64,000 nucleotides of DNA from Rummeliibacillus sp044763875 (lineage in GTDB: Bacteria > Bacillota > Bacilli > Bacillales_A > Planococcaceae), in NCBI RefSeq assembly GCF_044763875.1, contig NZ_JBIWGZ010000010.1:1-64000 (forward strand), given 5' to 3'. The translations under genes were made by a program, and so were the position numbers. Positions within the stretch are counted from its first letter, which is position 1, and every line of letters begins with the position of its first letter. The notes beneath the pieces were generated by a model. The model ran no database searches, was not told the DNA's origin, and saw only the letters and a program-made list of their open reading frames with translations. Positions 34,800-42,547 of the stretch are shown here, in pieces.

Positions 34800-35041
34800 T
34801 GAACTGAACCCCGAATAGTAGACACTTTAAAAAAGTGACTCTTTCGGGGTTTTTTCTATTTAGAAGCCCCGTTTTAACCAATTAAAACACTGGATTGACG
34901 AATACATAGAGGAATACAACACAAGAAGATACCAATGGGACTTAAAGAAAATGACTCCGGCACAATACCGAAGTCATTTGATCGCAGCGTAAGCTGATAA
35001 GTTACCTTTTTTAAACTGGCCATTTTTAAGGGCGCAGTTCA
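34800..35041 (+). mobile_element. IS3-family element relic with large internal deletion
   Basis: The left end TGAACTGAACCCC..TAGTAGACA is typical of IS3 (IS150-like) inverted repeats; the right end, read on the other strand, is TGAACTGCGCCC. Between them only the transposase OrfB C-terminus survives (34876-34992: HWIDEYIEEYNTRRYQWDLK, then MTPAQYRSHL, stop TAA). The catalytic DDE core and OrfA are gone. The hairpin at 34809-34852 with GGGGTTTTTT may end bioB transcription. Confidence 0.8.
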
Positions 35042-35100
35042 CGTTAATGGGGTGTTTCATTATTTCTGTAGCATATGCCCATAATCCACTTTTCTATTGA

Positions 35101-35138
35101 AAAACCCGGCACATTGATCTTATCAAGTGCCGGGTTAT
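35101..35138 (-). terminator. Terminator of the coat-protein-like gene
   Basis: A 10-bp perfect stem (35103-35112 with 35127-35136) flanked on the minus-strand exit by TTTTT, 37 bases beyond the stop of the gene at 35173. Confidence 0.8.
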
Positions 35139-35172
35139 GAAAGTGCAGTGTCCATATTATACCTTTAAAATG

Positions 35173-35937
35173 TTATCCAAGTGTACCTTCATCAAGTACT
35201 GGTAATACCCTATGAGCATGCACCTGGAATTGTTGAACTTGTAATACTTTTAAAAAGAGATCCATTACGATTTTTTCACGTAATTTGCCAAATTCCCCTT
35301 CTGGTTTTACAGTTTTTGGTGAGAAATCAAGTTCAAAGAAATTAGCACCTATTAATTCACCATATGGTTGCTCATTGTATCTCACAAGATTTTGGAAGAA
35401 GTTTTTGTCTAATCGAGGCACTTCACCATTATTGTCATTTAAGAAATACGATTTGCCACTATCAGATACACCAATAATAGGGGAGATTAAGAAGTCACCA
35501 TGTTTAAGCTCAGCGAATCCACTAAACGGTACAGTCACAATTCGATCGTGGAGGGTACCTTGACATTCACTAGAAGAATATTCGATATTTTTTCGAATAT
35601 GTCCTGCTACAAATAATTTTGCTTTCTTTACTTTAAAAAAGCCTGGAATGTGGTGACAATGTTCATCAGAAGCTTTTTCAAATTCCACAGGGATAAGTTT
35701 TACTTGCGTTAAAAAGACATTCTTTGTTACACGTTTAATCTCTGTTGCTTTTGGATCAAGGTCGATATCTGCCTCTATTACAATTTGAAGCTTCGTTTCC
35801 GCAAGCACAACTGGCACCTTAAATATAGGGCACGGGTTGTCAGTCTTCTTAAGGTCGATATTTTTATCATGGAGCGGAATCTGTTGCATTGGAGTTATTT
35901 CACATGGCTCACTATGTTTATGACATTTCTTTGACAT
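35173..35937 (-). CDS. SipL/CsxA-like (DUF3794-related) protein, possible spore-coat or exosporium component
   Basis: A 254-residue soluble protein with Cys/His-rich N-terminus (KKCHKHSEPCE) and a beta-rich body: KVPVVLAETKLQIVIEADID, KRVTKNVFLTQVKLIPVEF and KLFVAGHIRKNIEY. This pattern of E-x-x-(I/V)-Q/E-I and LTQ-x-K then FVxGxIRKNIxY is that of DUF3794-type spore assembly proteins. The C-terminal half (YFLNDNNGEVPRLDKNFF and after) is not recognised. No signal peptide. A GGAGATG ribosome site precedes the ATG. A spore surface role is plausible, at moderate certainty. Confidence 0.55.
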   Translation of the reverse strand: MSKKCHKHSEPCEITPMQQIPLHDKNIDLKKTDNPCPIFKVPVVLAETKLQIVIEADIDLDPKATEIKRVTKNVFLTQVKLIPVEFEKASDEHCHHIPGFFKVKKAKLFVAGHIRKNIEYSSSECQGTLHDRIVTVPFSGFAELKHGDFLISPIIGVSDSGKSYFLNDNNGEVPRLDKNFFQNLVRYNEQPYGELIGANFFELDFSPKTVKPEGEFGKLREKIVMDLFLKVLQVQQFQVHAHRVLPVLDEGTLG

Positions 35938-36284
35938 ACATTAACATCTCCTTTGGTTTGTTTTGAGCTTTTTCAAACTCTACAGTAATACGATATGTTG
36001 GTTAAATCTTGTTGAATAGGCTAATAGATTAGTTAATCCAAGTATACTTTTAATTGGCATATCCACATTAACGGGCGTAAGGCCCGCATTGCAAGACTCA
36101 AGAACAAATACCCAATCTTGATGCATGTACCTTCTATATTACCCCTAACATATTAGGATCGTCTTAATCTTTTGTATCTGTGAAGGGATAACCATTAAGT
36201 TAAGATTTACCTTTTGTTGGAGTTGAATGTTCTTTTGTTCATAGTGTTGTTTTGACGGGCTCTTTATGTTATTTAATAATTTCT

Positions 36285-36432
36285 TTAATTGCTTACAACC
36301 TCTTTTTCTTCATATAATCCTTCTTCCTCCAAATCATCAAACTTATTTGATTCTGTACGAGATTCGGAATGTCCAGAGTCATCATTTTTGAAGTAGATCT
36401 AATTCATCAAAATTAATCCATCGAGTATTCAT
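36285..36432 (-). pseudogene. Small acidic protein gene with single-base frameshift
   Basis: On the minus strand an ATG at 36432 follows GGAGTGG at ideal spacing and reads MNTRWINFDELDLLQ, then hits TGATGA. Shifting one base at the A5 run (near 36390) restores an acidic tail, NDDSGHSESRTESNKFDDLE, then EEGLYEEKEVVSN and a stop at 36285. The good ribosome site and coherent tail suggest a formerly or actually functional 48-residue protein; a sequencing slip in the A-run is possible. The rest of the 35938-36582 gap has only a GGGCGTAAGGCCC dyad near 36073. Confidence 0.5.
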
Positions 36433-36535
36433 GCCATCCACTCCATAAATAAGATTTCCTTTTATTTATGCATGCTACCTAGCTTTTATTGGTTCTTTAT
36501 AGAACCGTCTCAAATATATCGATTTTTTTCTAATA

Positions 36536-36573
36536 AAAAAGACAACTCACCATTATGATGAGTCGTCTTTGTA
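36536..36573 (-). terminator. Terminator of the methyltransferase gene
   Basis: On the minus strand AAAGACGACTCATCAT pairs with a GTGAGTTGTCTTT arm and runs into a T-rich exit, ten bases beyond the gene. Confidence 0.8.
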
Positions 36574-36582
36574 TAGGAATGA

Positions 36583-37779
36583 TTAATTTAGTTTTTTTAT
36601 GAAGACTACTTTTAAATAATTAAATTCTGGAAAGTCTCGATTTGCACGAAAATCTTTTGGTAGTCCATATTGGTCGATAATTTTATATTTTGTATTAGTT
36701 TCTTTAAACGCTTGGTCGATAAAGGTTTTGAATTTTTTCATGCCAAAGCTTGCATTATTTGTTGAAGCAACGATGATACCGTTCTTTTCAGTAATGGCAA
36801 TGGCATCTGCTAATAATTTTGGATAGTCTTTCGCAGTTGAGAAGGTCATTTTTTTAGTGCGTGCAAAACTTGGTGGGTCGAGTACGACTAAATCGAATTT
36901 TAATTCATGTCGAACAGCGTATTTGAAGTAGTGGAAGACATCCATTACTTTAATATCCTGTGCTTCGTAGTCAATACCATTAACACTAAATTGCTCAATT
37001 GTTTTCGCTAGACTACGTTTTGCAAGGTCGACACTTGTGGTTTTTGTAGCACCACCTAATGCAGCAGCTACTGAAAAAGCACCTGTATAAGAGAATGTGT
37101 TTAACATATTTGTGCCATCTGCATAATGATCGCGAATAGCACGACGAACATCACGTTGATCAAGGAAAATACCCGTCATTGCGCCATCATTTAAATTAAC
37201 AGCAAAGTTCATGCCATTTTCTTTAACAATGATAGGGAAATCACCTTCAGTTCCCATAACAAAATCATCTTGGTCGATATATTGACCTTTTGTATCGAAA
37301 CGCTTTTTCTCATAGATCGCTTTGTATTCAACAAGATCATTTAAAGCATTGTAAACATGTTCTCTAAATGAATATATTCCTTCGCTATACCAGCTCACCA
37401 TATAGTATCCATCGAAGTAGTCAATTGCTAACCCACCAATGCCGTCGCCTTCTCCGTTAAAAATGCGGAAAGCTGTAGTGTTGCTATCACTAAAATAATC
37501 CTCGCGATGAGATAGCGCAATTGTTAATTTCTTATTAAAGAAAGCTTGGTCGATTTGTTCATGTTCTTTTGTTGTTAAAACCCAGCCGATCCCTTTATTC
37601 TGGTTGCCATAATAACCAGTTCCAATATAGCGGTTATGATGATCAACCAAACGGATGATCTCGCCTTCATCTTCTAATAAATCTTTATTTTGAATTGCTT
37701 CTTTTAATATAAGTGAATAGCCTCTATTAAGTTCAGCAACATACTTAGGGTCTACTCGTAAAGTGAGAATATTTGTCAT
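36583..37779 (-). CDS. RlmI-like class I rRNA methyltransferase with PUA domain
   Basis: A 398-residue SAM-dependent methyltransferase. An N-terminal PUA-like domain (about 1-75) includes LRVDPKYVAELNRGYSLILK and HHNRYIGTGYYGNQNKGIGW; a central RlmI/EEHEY-like domain follows, then the Rossmann catalytic domain with FLDQRDVRRAIRDH, NTFSYTGAFSVAAALGG (SAM loop) and LVVLDPPSFARTK (DPPSF catalytic motif). Such enzymes make m5C in 23S rRNA. The ATG at 37779 is chosen from two adjacent ATGs because AAGGA sits seven bases before it; a longer frame to 37809 lacks a site. Confidence 0.9.
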   Translation of the reverse strand: MTNILTLRVDPKYVAELNRGYSLILKEAIQNKDLLEDEGEIIRLVDHHNRYIGTGYYGNQNKGIGWVLTTKEHEQIDQAFFNKKLTIALSHREDYFSDSNTTAFRIFNGEGDGIGGLAIDYFDGYYMVSWYSEGIYSFREHVYNALNDLVEYKAIYEKKRFDTKGQYIDQDDFVMGTEGDFPIIVKENGMNFAVNLNDGAMTGIFLDQRDVRRAIRDHYADGTNMLNTFSYTGAFSVAAALGGATKTTSVDLAKRSLAKTIEQFSVNGIDYEAQDIKVMDVFHYFKYAVRHELKFDLVVLDPPSFARTKKMTFSTAKDYPKLLADAIAITEKNGIIVASTNNASFGMKKFKTFIDQAFKETNTKYKIIDQYGLPKDFRANRDFPEFNYLKVVFIKKLN

Positions 37780-37809
37780 CATGTCATCCTTAATGTTTAT
37801 TTTCCTCAT

Positions 37810-38383
37810 TATCGCATTTTTCAGGAAGAAATGCGAAGGTAAGTATATTAAGTGTTGGCTAATGAAGCAATGAGTATTTAACTTTGAAGCTACAGCTACT
37901 CTAGATTACAGTCCAATATTATTTGAGTAAAGTTCTTTAATTTATTGATACGTGCTGCATACTATACATGTTTTCTTTTTACTTAAAGGAAGAATATCCA
38001 TCGTTTACTGAAAGATTAACTATAATATGAGCAACCAACTCCCCAAAAAAAAATCACGGTTTATCCACGGAAGTTTGAAATGAATCCGCTTAAACAGAAA
38101 AATCAGTGTCACTACCTAATAGAAAAAAGCATTTCGACATAAAAAGCTTAAAACGCTTTTTGTGTGTAAAAAAAATCCAATTAAATTTCGAAAGTATTAA
38201 AAATCGCGCAATGATATGTCATTTTGTATTATTTGTAATAAAAAGTAATAGCATTGTAAATGAAATCGCGTTGTTTCTTCATCAAAATTCCCATAATATT
38301 AGTGCATAAGCTATTAAGAATTCAGCAAAGTTAATCGGATCATCAAATATAAATAATATTAATGACGGAGGAACATCATCTAT
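37810..38383. other. Intergenic region with no gene seen
   Basis: About 570 AT-rich bases between divergent genes. It contains one near-consensus DnaA box TTATCCACG near 38051 and a short plus-strand frame at 38106-38309 that lacks a ribosome site and family resemblance. I see no riboswitch or RNA gene I can support. It must contain the promoters of the two flanking genes. Confidence 0.5.
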
Positions 38384-39148
38384 ATGAACAAGAAAAGCGT
38401 ATTAAAAGTAATTACCGCAAGTGCGTTGACTCTAACACTTGGCCTTGGGACATTGTTAGGAGCAGCTCCTCAAGAACAAATACAAGCACAAGCAAAAACA
38501 GACATAGAACATACTTCAAATAATATTACAACCGTATCTAGCTCAAAAGCTGTCAAAATATCAGGCAAATATAAAACAAAAGCAGCGCTAAACATGAGAA
38601 AAGGTGCTTCAACAAAATATAAAAAAGTCACTACTTTAAAAAAAGGTGCGGTTGTTACTGCTACATATAAGAAAACTGTTAGTAACAAAAAGTGGTATAA
38701 AGTAAAATATAAAGGCAAAACAGGCTGGGTTTCAGCATCCTATTTAAAGAAATATACAAAAACTAAAAAAGTGTCTAATGCAGTAGCTGGAAACGAATTA
38801 ATCAGCATTGGTCGTCAATACTTAGGTGTTCCCTATGTATGGGGCGGTATGTCTCCATCAGGATTTGACTGTTCAGGATTTACAGCATATGTTTACAAAA
38901 AAGCAGGTTACGGTACACTACCTCATAGCAGTAATACACAATATTCTGTTACAAAACGAGTAAGCAGTCCAGATGTTGGTGATTTAATTTTCTTCGGTGC
39001 AACACCAAGTAGCAATACAATTACACATGTAGGAATCTATGCAGGGAATGGTCAAGTGTTACATGCAGCAGGTAACAAAGTACAATTCCAAAGTGTAGCG
39101 AAAGGTAGCTATTGGGCAGCTCGCGTTATCGGTTATGGTTCACTATAA
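38384..39148 (+). CDS. Secreted SH3-NlpC/P60 cell-wall endopeptidase
   Basis: A 254-residue exported peptidoglycan hydrolase: signal peptide (about 1-37), one bacterial SH3 domain (about 62-125: ALNMRKGASTKYKKVTTLKK, WYKVKYKGKTGWVSASYLKK), and a C-terminal NlpC/P60 domain (about 135-254). The catalytic Cys is in FDCSGFTAYVY, the His in THVGIYAGNG, with a polar third residue near HAAGNK. These enzymes cut the D-Glu to diamino-acid bond in stem peptides. GACGGAGGAACA precedes the start. A terminator follows. Confidence 0.92.
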   Translation: MNKKSVLKVITASALTLTLGLGTLLGAAPQEQIQAQAKTDIEHTSNNITTVSSSKAVKISGKYKTKAALNMRKGASTKYKKVTTLKKGAVVTATYKKTVSNKKWYKVKYKGKTGWVSASYLKKYTKTKKVSNAVAGNELISIGRQYLGVPYVWGGMSPSGFDCSGFTAYVYKKAGYGTLPHSSNTQYSVTKRVSSPDVGDLIFFGATPSSNTITHVGIYAGNGQVLHAAGNKVQFQSVAKGSYWAARVIGYGSL

Positions 39149-39207
39149 GTAAGTTTTATGAAGAAAAATAGAATATGTTGAAGGAATTTCTTTCTTCATT
39201 AAAAGAA

Positions 39208-39250
39208 AGTCACACTTTTTGTCCAGCTGGATAAGAAGTGTGGCTTTTTA
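39208..39250 (+). terminator. Rho-independent terminator
   Basis: AGTCACACTT pairs with AAGTGTGGCT (one G-T pair) and is followed by TTTTTA. Confidence 0.8.
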
Positions 39251-39427
39251 TATTGGCGCTGTTAAATATTTATTGTTGATAGCTGAAAAAGAATAGATAT
39301 TGGCTTCACATGTGCTCCTCGAGGATTGTTACGAAGTGAACCGGGGTGAAATTGCCCTTTTTAATGTTTAATTTCATTTGTGGTTGGCAAAGGCTGAATG
39401 TAGTCAAAATCAAGGAGGCAACTTTCT

Positions 39428-40294
39428 ATGAATATCAATAAACAACAAAAGGGTGGACAGCCCGCTCAAACTCAGGATAAACAACCAGGCATTGAGTCAA
39501 TTATGAACCCGGCTCCTATACAACCACTCAATTATATAGGGAGTGACAAGCTTAAAAGTCGTGTAGCAATTATTACAGGTGGCGATTCGGGTATTGGTCG
39601 AGCGGTGGCGATTGCTTTTGCAAAAGAAGGTGCCGATATTGTAATAAATTATTTAGAAGAGCATGAAGATGCAAATGAGACGAAGAAACTTGTTGAACAG
39701 GAAGAAGTTAAATGTCTACTTATACCAGGGGATATCTCAAAAGAAGCAACTTGTAAAGAAATTGTCGATCAAACAATAAAGGAATTTGGCAAAATTGATA
39801 TCGTTGTTAATAACGCAGCGGTACAATATCCAGTAAAAAATTTTACAGAAATTACAACTGAGCAATGGCATAAAACTTTTGCAACAAACATTGATCCAGC
39901 GTTTTATTTAAGTAAACATGCGATACCACATTTAAAAGAGGGAAGCTCGATTATTACGACAACGTCAATTACTGCATATAAAGGACATGAACAATTGATT
40001 GATTATTCAGCTACCAAAGGAGCTATCGTAGGTTTTACACGAGGACTTGCACAAAATGTAGTGGGTAAAGGGATTCGTGTGAATATGGTAGCACCCGGTC
40101 CTATATGGACACCCCTTATTCCATCCACATTTGATGCTCAGGAAGTAGCGATCTTTGGAGCAGATACACCAATGAAGAGACCAGGACAACCACGTGAATT
40201 AGTAGGTGCATATGTGTTACTTGCATCGGATGAAGGCACTTACATGACTGGGCAATGCATTCATGTAAATGGAGGTGCTATCATGAATTCATAA
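39428..40294 (+). CDS. SDR-family oxidoreductase, general stress protein 39-like
   Basis: A 288-residue classical short-chain dehydrogenase with the extra N-terminal segment (about 1-40, QPGIESIMNPAPIQPLNYIG) typical of the YdaD/YhdF/GSP39 group of Bacillus. The cofactor motif TGGDSGIGRAVA is near 53-64, NNAA near 131-134, and the catalytic Y-x-x-x-K in YSATKGAIVG near 196-200 after the Ser in TTTSITAY. The C-terminus ends QCIHVNGGAIMNS. A CAAGGAGGCAAC site precedes the start. Related genes are under general stress control; I do not find a clear sigma-B promoter here. Confidence 0.92.
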   Translation: MNINKQQKGGQPAQTQDKQPGIESIMNPAPIQPLNYIGSDKLKSRVAIITGGDSGIGRAVAIAFAKEGADIVINYLEEHEDANETKKLVEQEEVKCLLIPGDISKEATCKEIVDQTIKEFGKIDIVVNNAAVQYPVKNFTEITTEQWHKTFATNIDPAFYLSKHAIPHLKEGSSIITTTSITAYKGHEQLIDYSATKGAIVGFTRGLAQNVVGKGIRVNMVAPGPIWTPLIPSTFDAQEVAIFGADTPMKRPGQPRELVGAYVLLASDEGTYMTGQCIHVNGGAIMNS

Positions 40295-40342
40295 ATTAAA
40301 AGCGGCTCGCCCAGCGTTATCGGATCAAATAAAAACGCTAAA

Positions 40343-40387
40343 AAAAGCTCTAGTAAGAGAACGTAATATTCTCTTCTAGAGCTTTTT
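40343..40387. terminator. Bidirectional terminator between convergent genes
   Basis: A long stem (AAAAGCTCTAG-AAGAGA with TCTCTTCTAGAGCTTTT) with A-run and T-run on the two sides serves the SDR gene and the opposite monooxygenase gene. Confidence 0.85.
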
Positions 40388-40395
40388 CCTTATGA

Positions 40396-40734
40396 TTATG
40401 CTTGTGTAGCAGTTCCAATGCTTGAAACGATTTCTGCCACGACAATTTGACTACCAAGTAATGGAGATTCTTTTGGTGCTTCACCAGGCTTAGATTCAGG
40501 GCGTTTATGAGCGTGTTTGAACGCATCACTTTCACGCCATTTTTTGAAGCCATCAAGATTTTCCCAGTACATGTTTACGCTCATTTCATCATACTCTTCA
40601 AAATCTCTGCAAACAGCAACTTCTACTTTTATGAATCCTTCAAATGATTGCAATGCACCAGGACGAGTGAAGTTTGGCGCCATTTTTTCTGCAAAGCCTT
40701 TTTTTACTTTAATACGGTTCGTAACTACGTACAT
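40396..40734 (-). CDS. IsdG/HmoA-like heme-degrading monooxygenase family protein
   Basis: A 112-residue ferredoxin-like (ABM) protein. MYVVTNRIKVKKGFAEKMAP holds the Asn and framework found in IsdG-type heme oxygenases; FEGFIKVEV, MYWENLDGFKKWRESDAFKHAH supplies the conserved Trp and the C-terminal His that would ligate heme. The ATG at 40734 follows AAAGGAGCG at proper spacing; the longer frame to 40764 contains that site. IsdG-like enzymes open heme and free iron. No convincing Fur box is visible upstream. Assignment to heme breakdown rather than other monooxygenase activity rests on the Asn, Trp and His positions. Confidence 0.8.
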   Translation of the reverse strand: MYVVTNRIKVKKGFAEKMAPNFTRPGALQSFEGFIKVEVAVCRDFEEYDEMSVNMYWENLDGFKKWRESDAFKHAHKRPESKPGEAPKESPLLGSQIVVAEIVSSIGTATQA

Positions 40735-40901
40735 GTAAAATCGCTCCTTTTCATTCAATTGCATATCTTCTATGAAATCTTATATTATTTTAAGGCTTCT
40801 ATGCAAATGAGAACCATGACAAGACAATAATTTCTTGAGAATTTATTTACTAATTTGAAAAAGGACATTTCAAGCGTTTTGTACTGTGTTCTGTAAAGAC
40901 A

Positions 40902-41702
40902 TTACAAATGTCGATAGCCTGCGAAATGGTTTTTCCAATAGGATTCATATACTGAACTTACTTGAACTTTTGTACCACTTGCGCTGATAAATTTACCATT
41001 TCCCATGTAAAGGCCAACATGAGAGATACCAGATTTATATGTATTTTTGAAAAATACTAAGTCTCCTATTTTAGGTGAACTTGTAGCTGATGAAATGGAA
41101 TAAAATCCTGCAGCACTTGTGCGATAAACAGAAATGCCAGCATTCTTGTAGGCATAGTATATTAATCCGCTACAATCAAATCCACTTTTTGAAGATCCGC
41201 CAAAAACGTAGGGTACACCTTGCACAGATTTTGCAATAGATACTGCTGATTGCAGTTTGGAATTGGCAGTAGATGATGGAACGCTACTGCTAACTTTCTT
41301 TGTAGACTTCTTAATTTTTAATTTTTGTCCAACTTTAATTTTTGTTGATTTTAAGTTATTCCAGCTCATTATGGTTTTATAAGATACACCATATTTTTTG
41401 CCGATTTTTGAAAGTGTATCACCAGCTTTTACTTTGTAAGTAGTAGAAGAAGTGCTAGATTTACTTGAAGATGAGCTTTTTTTAATTTTTAATTTTTGTC
41501 CAACTTTAATCTTTGTGGTTTTAAGATGGTTCCAGCTCATGATGTTTTTATATGAAGTATGGTATTTTGCACCAATTTTTGATAAAGTGTCACCGGATTT
41601 AACTTTATATGTAGTAGTTGCTGCTGAAGCAGTGAAGTCACACATTGTCGAGAAAAGCATCACTGAACTTAGTGCGACTGCAGATAGTTTAAATTTTTTC
41701 AA
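40902..41702 (-). CDS. LysM-NlpC/P60 endopeptidase (LytE/CwlS-like)
   Basis: A 266-residue secreted peptidoglycan hydrolase: signal peptide (about 1-27), two LysM wall-binding domains (about 31-75 and 88-131, both with YKVKSGDTLSKIG or YKVKAGDTLSKIG), a Ser/Lys-rich linker, and an NlpC/P60 domain (about 150-266) with Cys in FDCSGLIYYAY and His in SHVGLYMGNGK. The two LysM repeats are nearly identical, about 190 bases apart, so recombination between them is possible. It resembles LytE, which acts in lateral wall growth. The upstream region is about 630 bases. Confidence 0.92.
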   Translation of the reverse strand: MKKFKLSAVALSSVMLFSTMCDFTASAATTTYKVKSGDTLSKIGAKYHTSYKNIMSWNHLKTTKIKVGQKLKIKKSSSSSKSSTSSTTYKVKAGDTLSKIGKKYGVSYKTIMSWNNLKSTKIKVGQKLKIKKSTKKVSSSVPSSTANSKLQSAVSIAKSVQGVPYVFGGSSKSGFDCSGLIYYAYKNAGISVYRTSAAGFYSISSATSSPKIGDLVFFKNTYKSGISHVGLYMGNGKFISASGTKVQVSSVYESYWKNHFAGYRHL

Positions 41703-42006
41703 TTTTTATCCCCCTTATAATTTTGCACAAGTTTAATTATAAAGAACTTAAATGGCAAAATTGTGATAAGAATATCAAATTAGTATTACAAAATGAGGTA
41801 CTATTTTACAAATTGAAAAAATTGAGCTAGATGGTGATATGATTTTCATTTATTTGAGTGAATCAAAAAAACACCAGCAACCATTGAGGGGGCTACTGAT
41901 GCCTATAATAAGGAGAGTTCTACATTTTTGCTATACAATTTTTCAACTTAATAAAAAGTGTTGTGACAAAATTGCATAGCTCACTAACATTTACGAAATG
42001 TCAGCT

Positions 42007-42044
42007 ATTAGAATAAGGGAGGGTTCAATTCCTACTATTCTAAT
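42007..42044 (+). other. Hairpin with tRNA T-arm-like loop
   Basis: ATTAGAATA (42007-42015) pairs perfectly with TATTCTAAT (42036-42044); the top is AGGGTTCAATTCCT, which looks like a tRNA T-stem and loop (GG-TTCAATT-CC). It resembles an acceptor plus T-arm minihelix without the rest of a tRNA. It lies in the gene-free stretch 41703-42337, where I find nothing else except probable promoter sequence. Confidence 0.3.
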
Positions 42045-42337
42045 TGGTTAATATTATAGGATGTTAGAGCGTCAAATGCAATACACTAACTATAAAAATA
42101 GTGAAAAATCAAAAATTTCCAATACAGATAAATCTAGAAGTAAATAGGTAACGAATCAGTATAGAAAATAGATGGATGGGTATGTCAAATTTGAGTCATC
42201 AAAAATGTATTTTCGGACACAAAACAGCATTTTAATAGAATTTTATATTAAGTTCATGTAAAATATAAGTAAAGAATATTCGGAAATATAGCCAACCGTT
42301 TTAGCGATATGCATGTACAAGTTAAGGGGATGATTGT

Positions 42338-42427
42338 ATGTTGAAAAAGCTATTAAGGTTTTTAGGTTTTATACAAGATGATCTAGATGATGATTATGAT
42401 GATACAATACACCGTTATGATGCATAG
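42338..42427 (+). CDS. 29-residue small protein, amphipathic N-terminus and acidic tail
   Basis: An ORF with AAGGGGA eight bases before its ATG and a terminator 12 bases after its stop. The product begins MLKKLLRFLGFIQ, basic and amphipathic, then becomes strongly acidic (DDLDDDYDD) and ends TIHRYDA. The combination of ribosome site, terminator and coherent charge pattern makes it a likely expressed small membrane-associated protein. No family recognised. Confidence 0.6.
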   Translation: MLKKLLRFLGFIQDDLDDDYDDTIHRYDA

Positions 42428-42438
42428 TATTAATCAAA

Positions 42439-42482
42439 TAGTTAAGCTGATGGTGTTATATTGATCAGTTTAGCTATTTTTT
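42439..42482 (+). terminator. Rho-independent terminator of the small gene
   Basis: TAGTTAAGCTGAT (42439-42451) pairs with ATCAGTTTAGCTA (42464-42476), including G-T pairs, followed by TTTTTT. Confidence 0.8.
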
Positions 42483-42547
42483 ATTTCTTTAAGCAATAGA
42501 TAACTTTATTTGGTAAAATAAAGAAAAAACATAAAGAGAGAAAAAAA

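Noticed and set aside
38106..38309. 67-residue plus-strand frame before the NlpC/P60 gene
   Set aside because: No ribosome site, no family resemblance, and composition like the surrounding noncoding sequence.
39340..39427. Sigma-B promoter before the GSP39-like dehydrogenase
   Set aside because: A GTTTAA occurs near 39366 but no GGGTAT-like element follows at the required distance.
41880..42060. A full tRNA gene
   Set aside because: Only a T-arm-like loop and an acceptor-like stem are present; there is no D-arm or anticodon arm.
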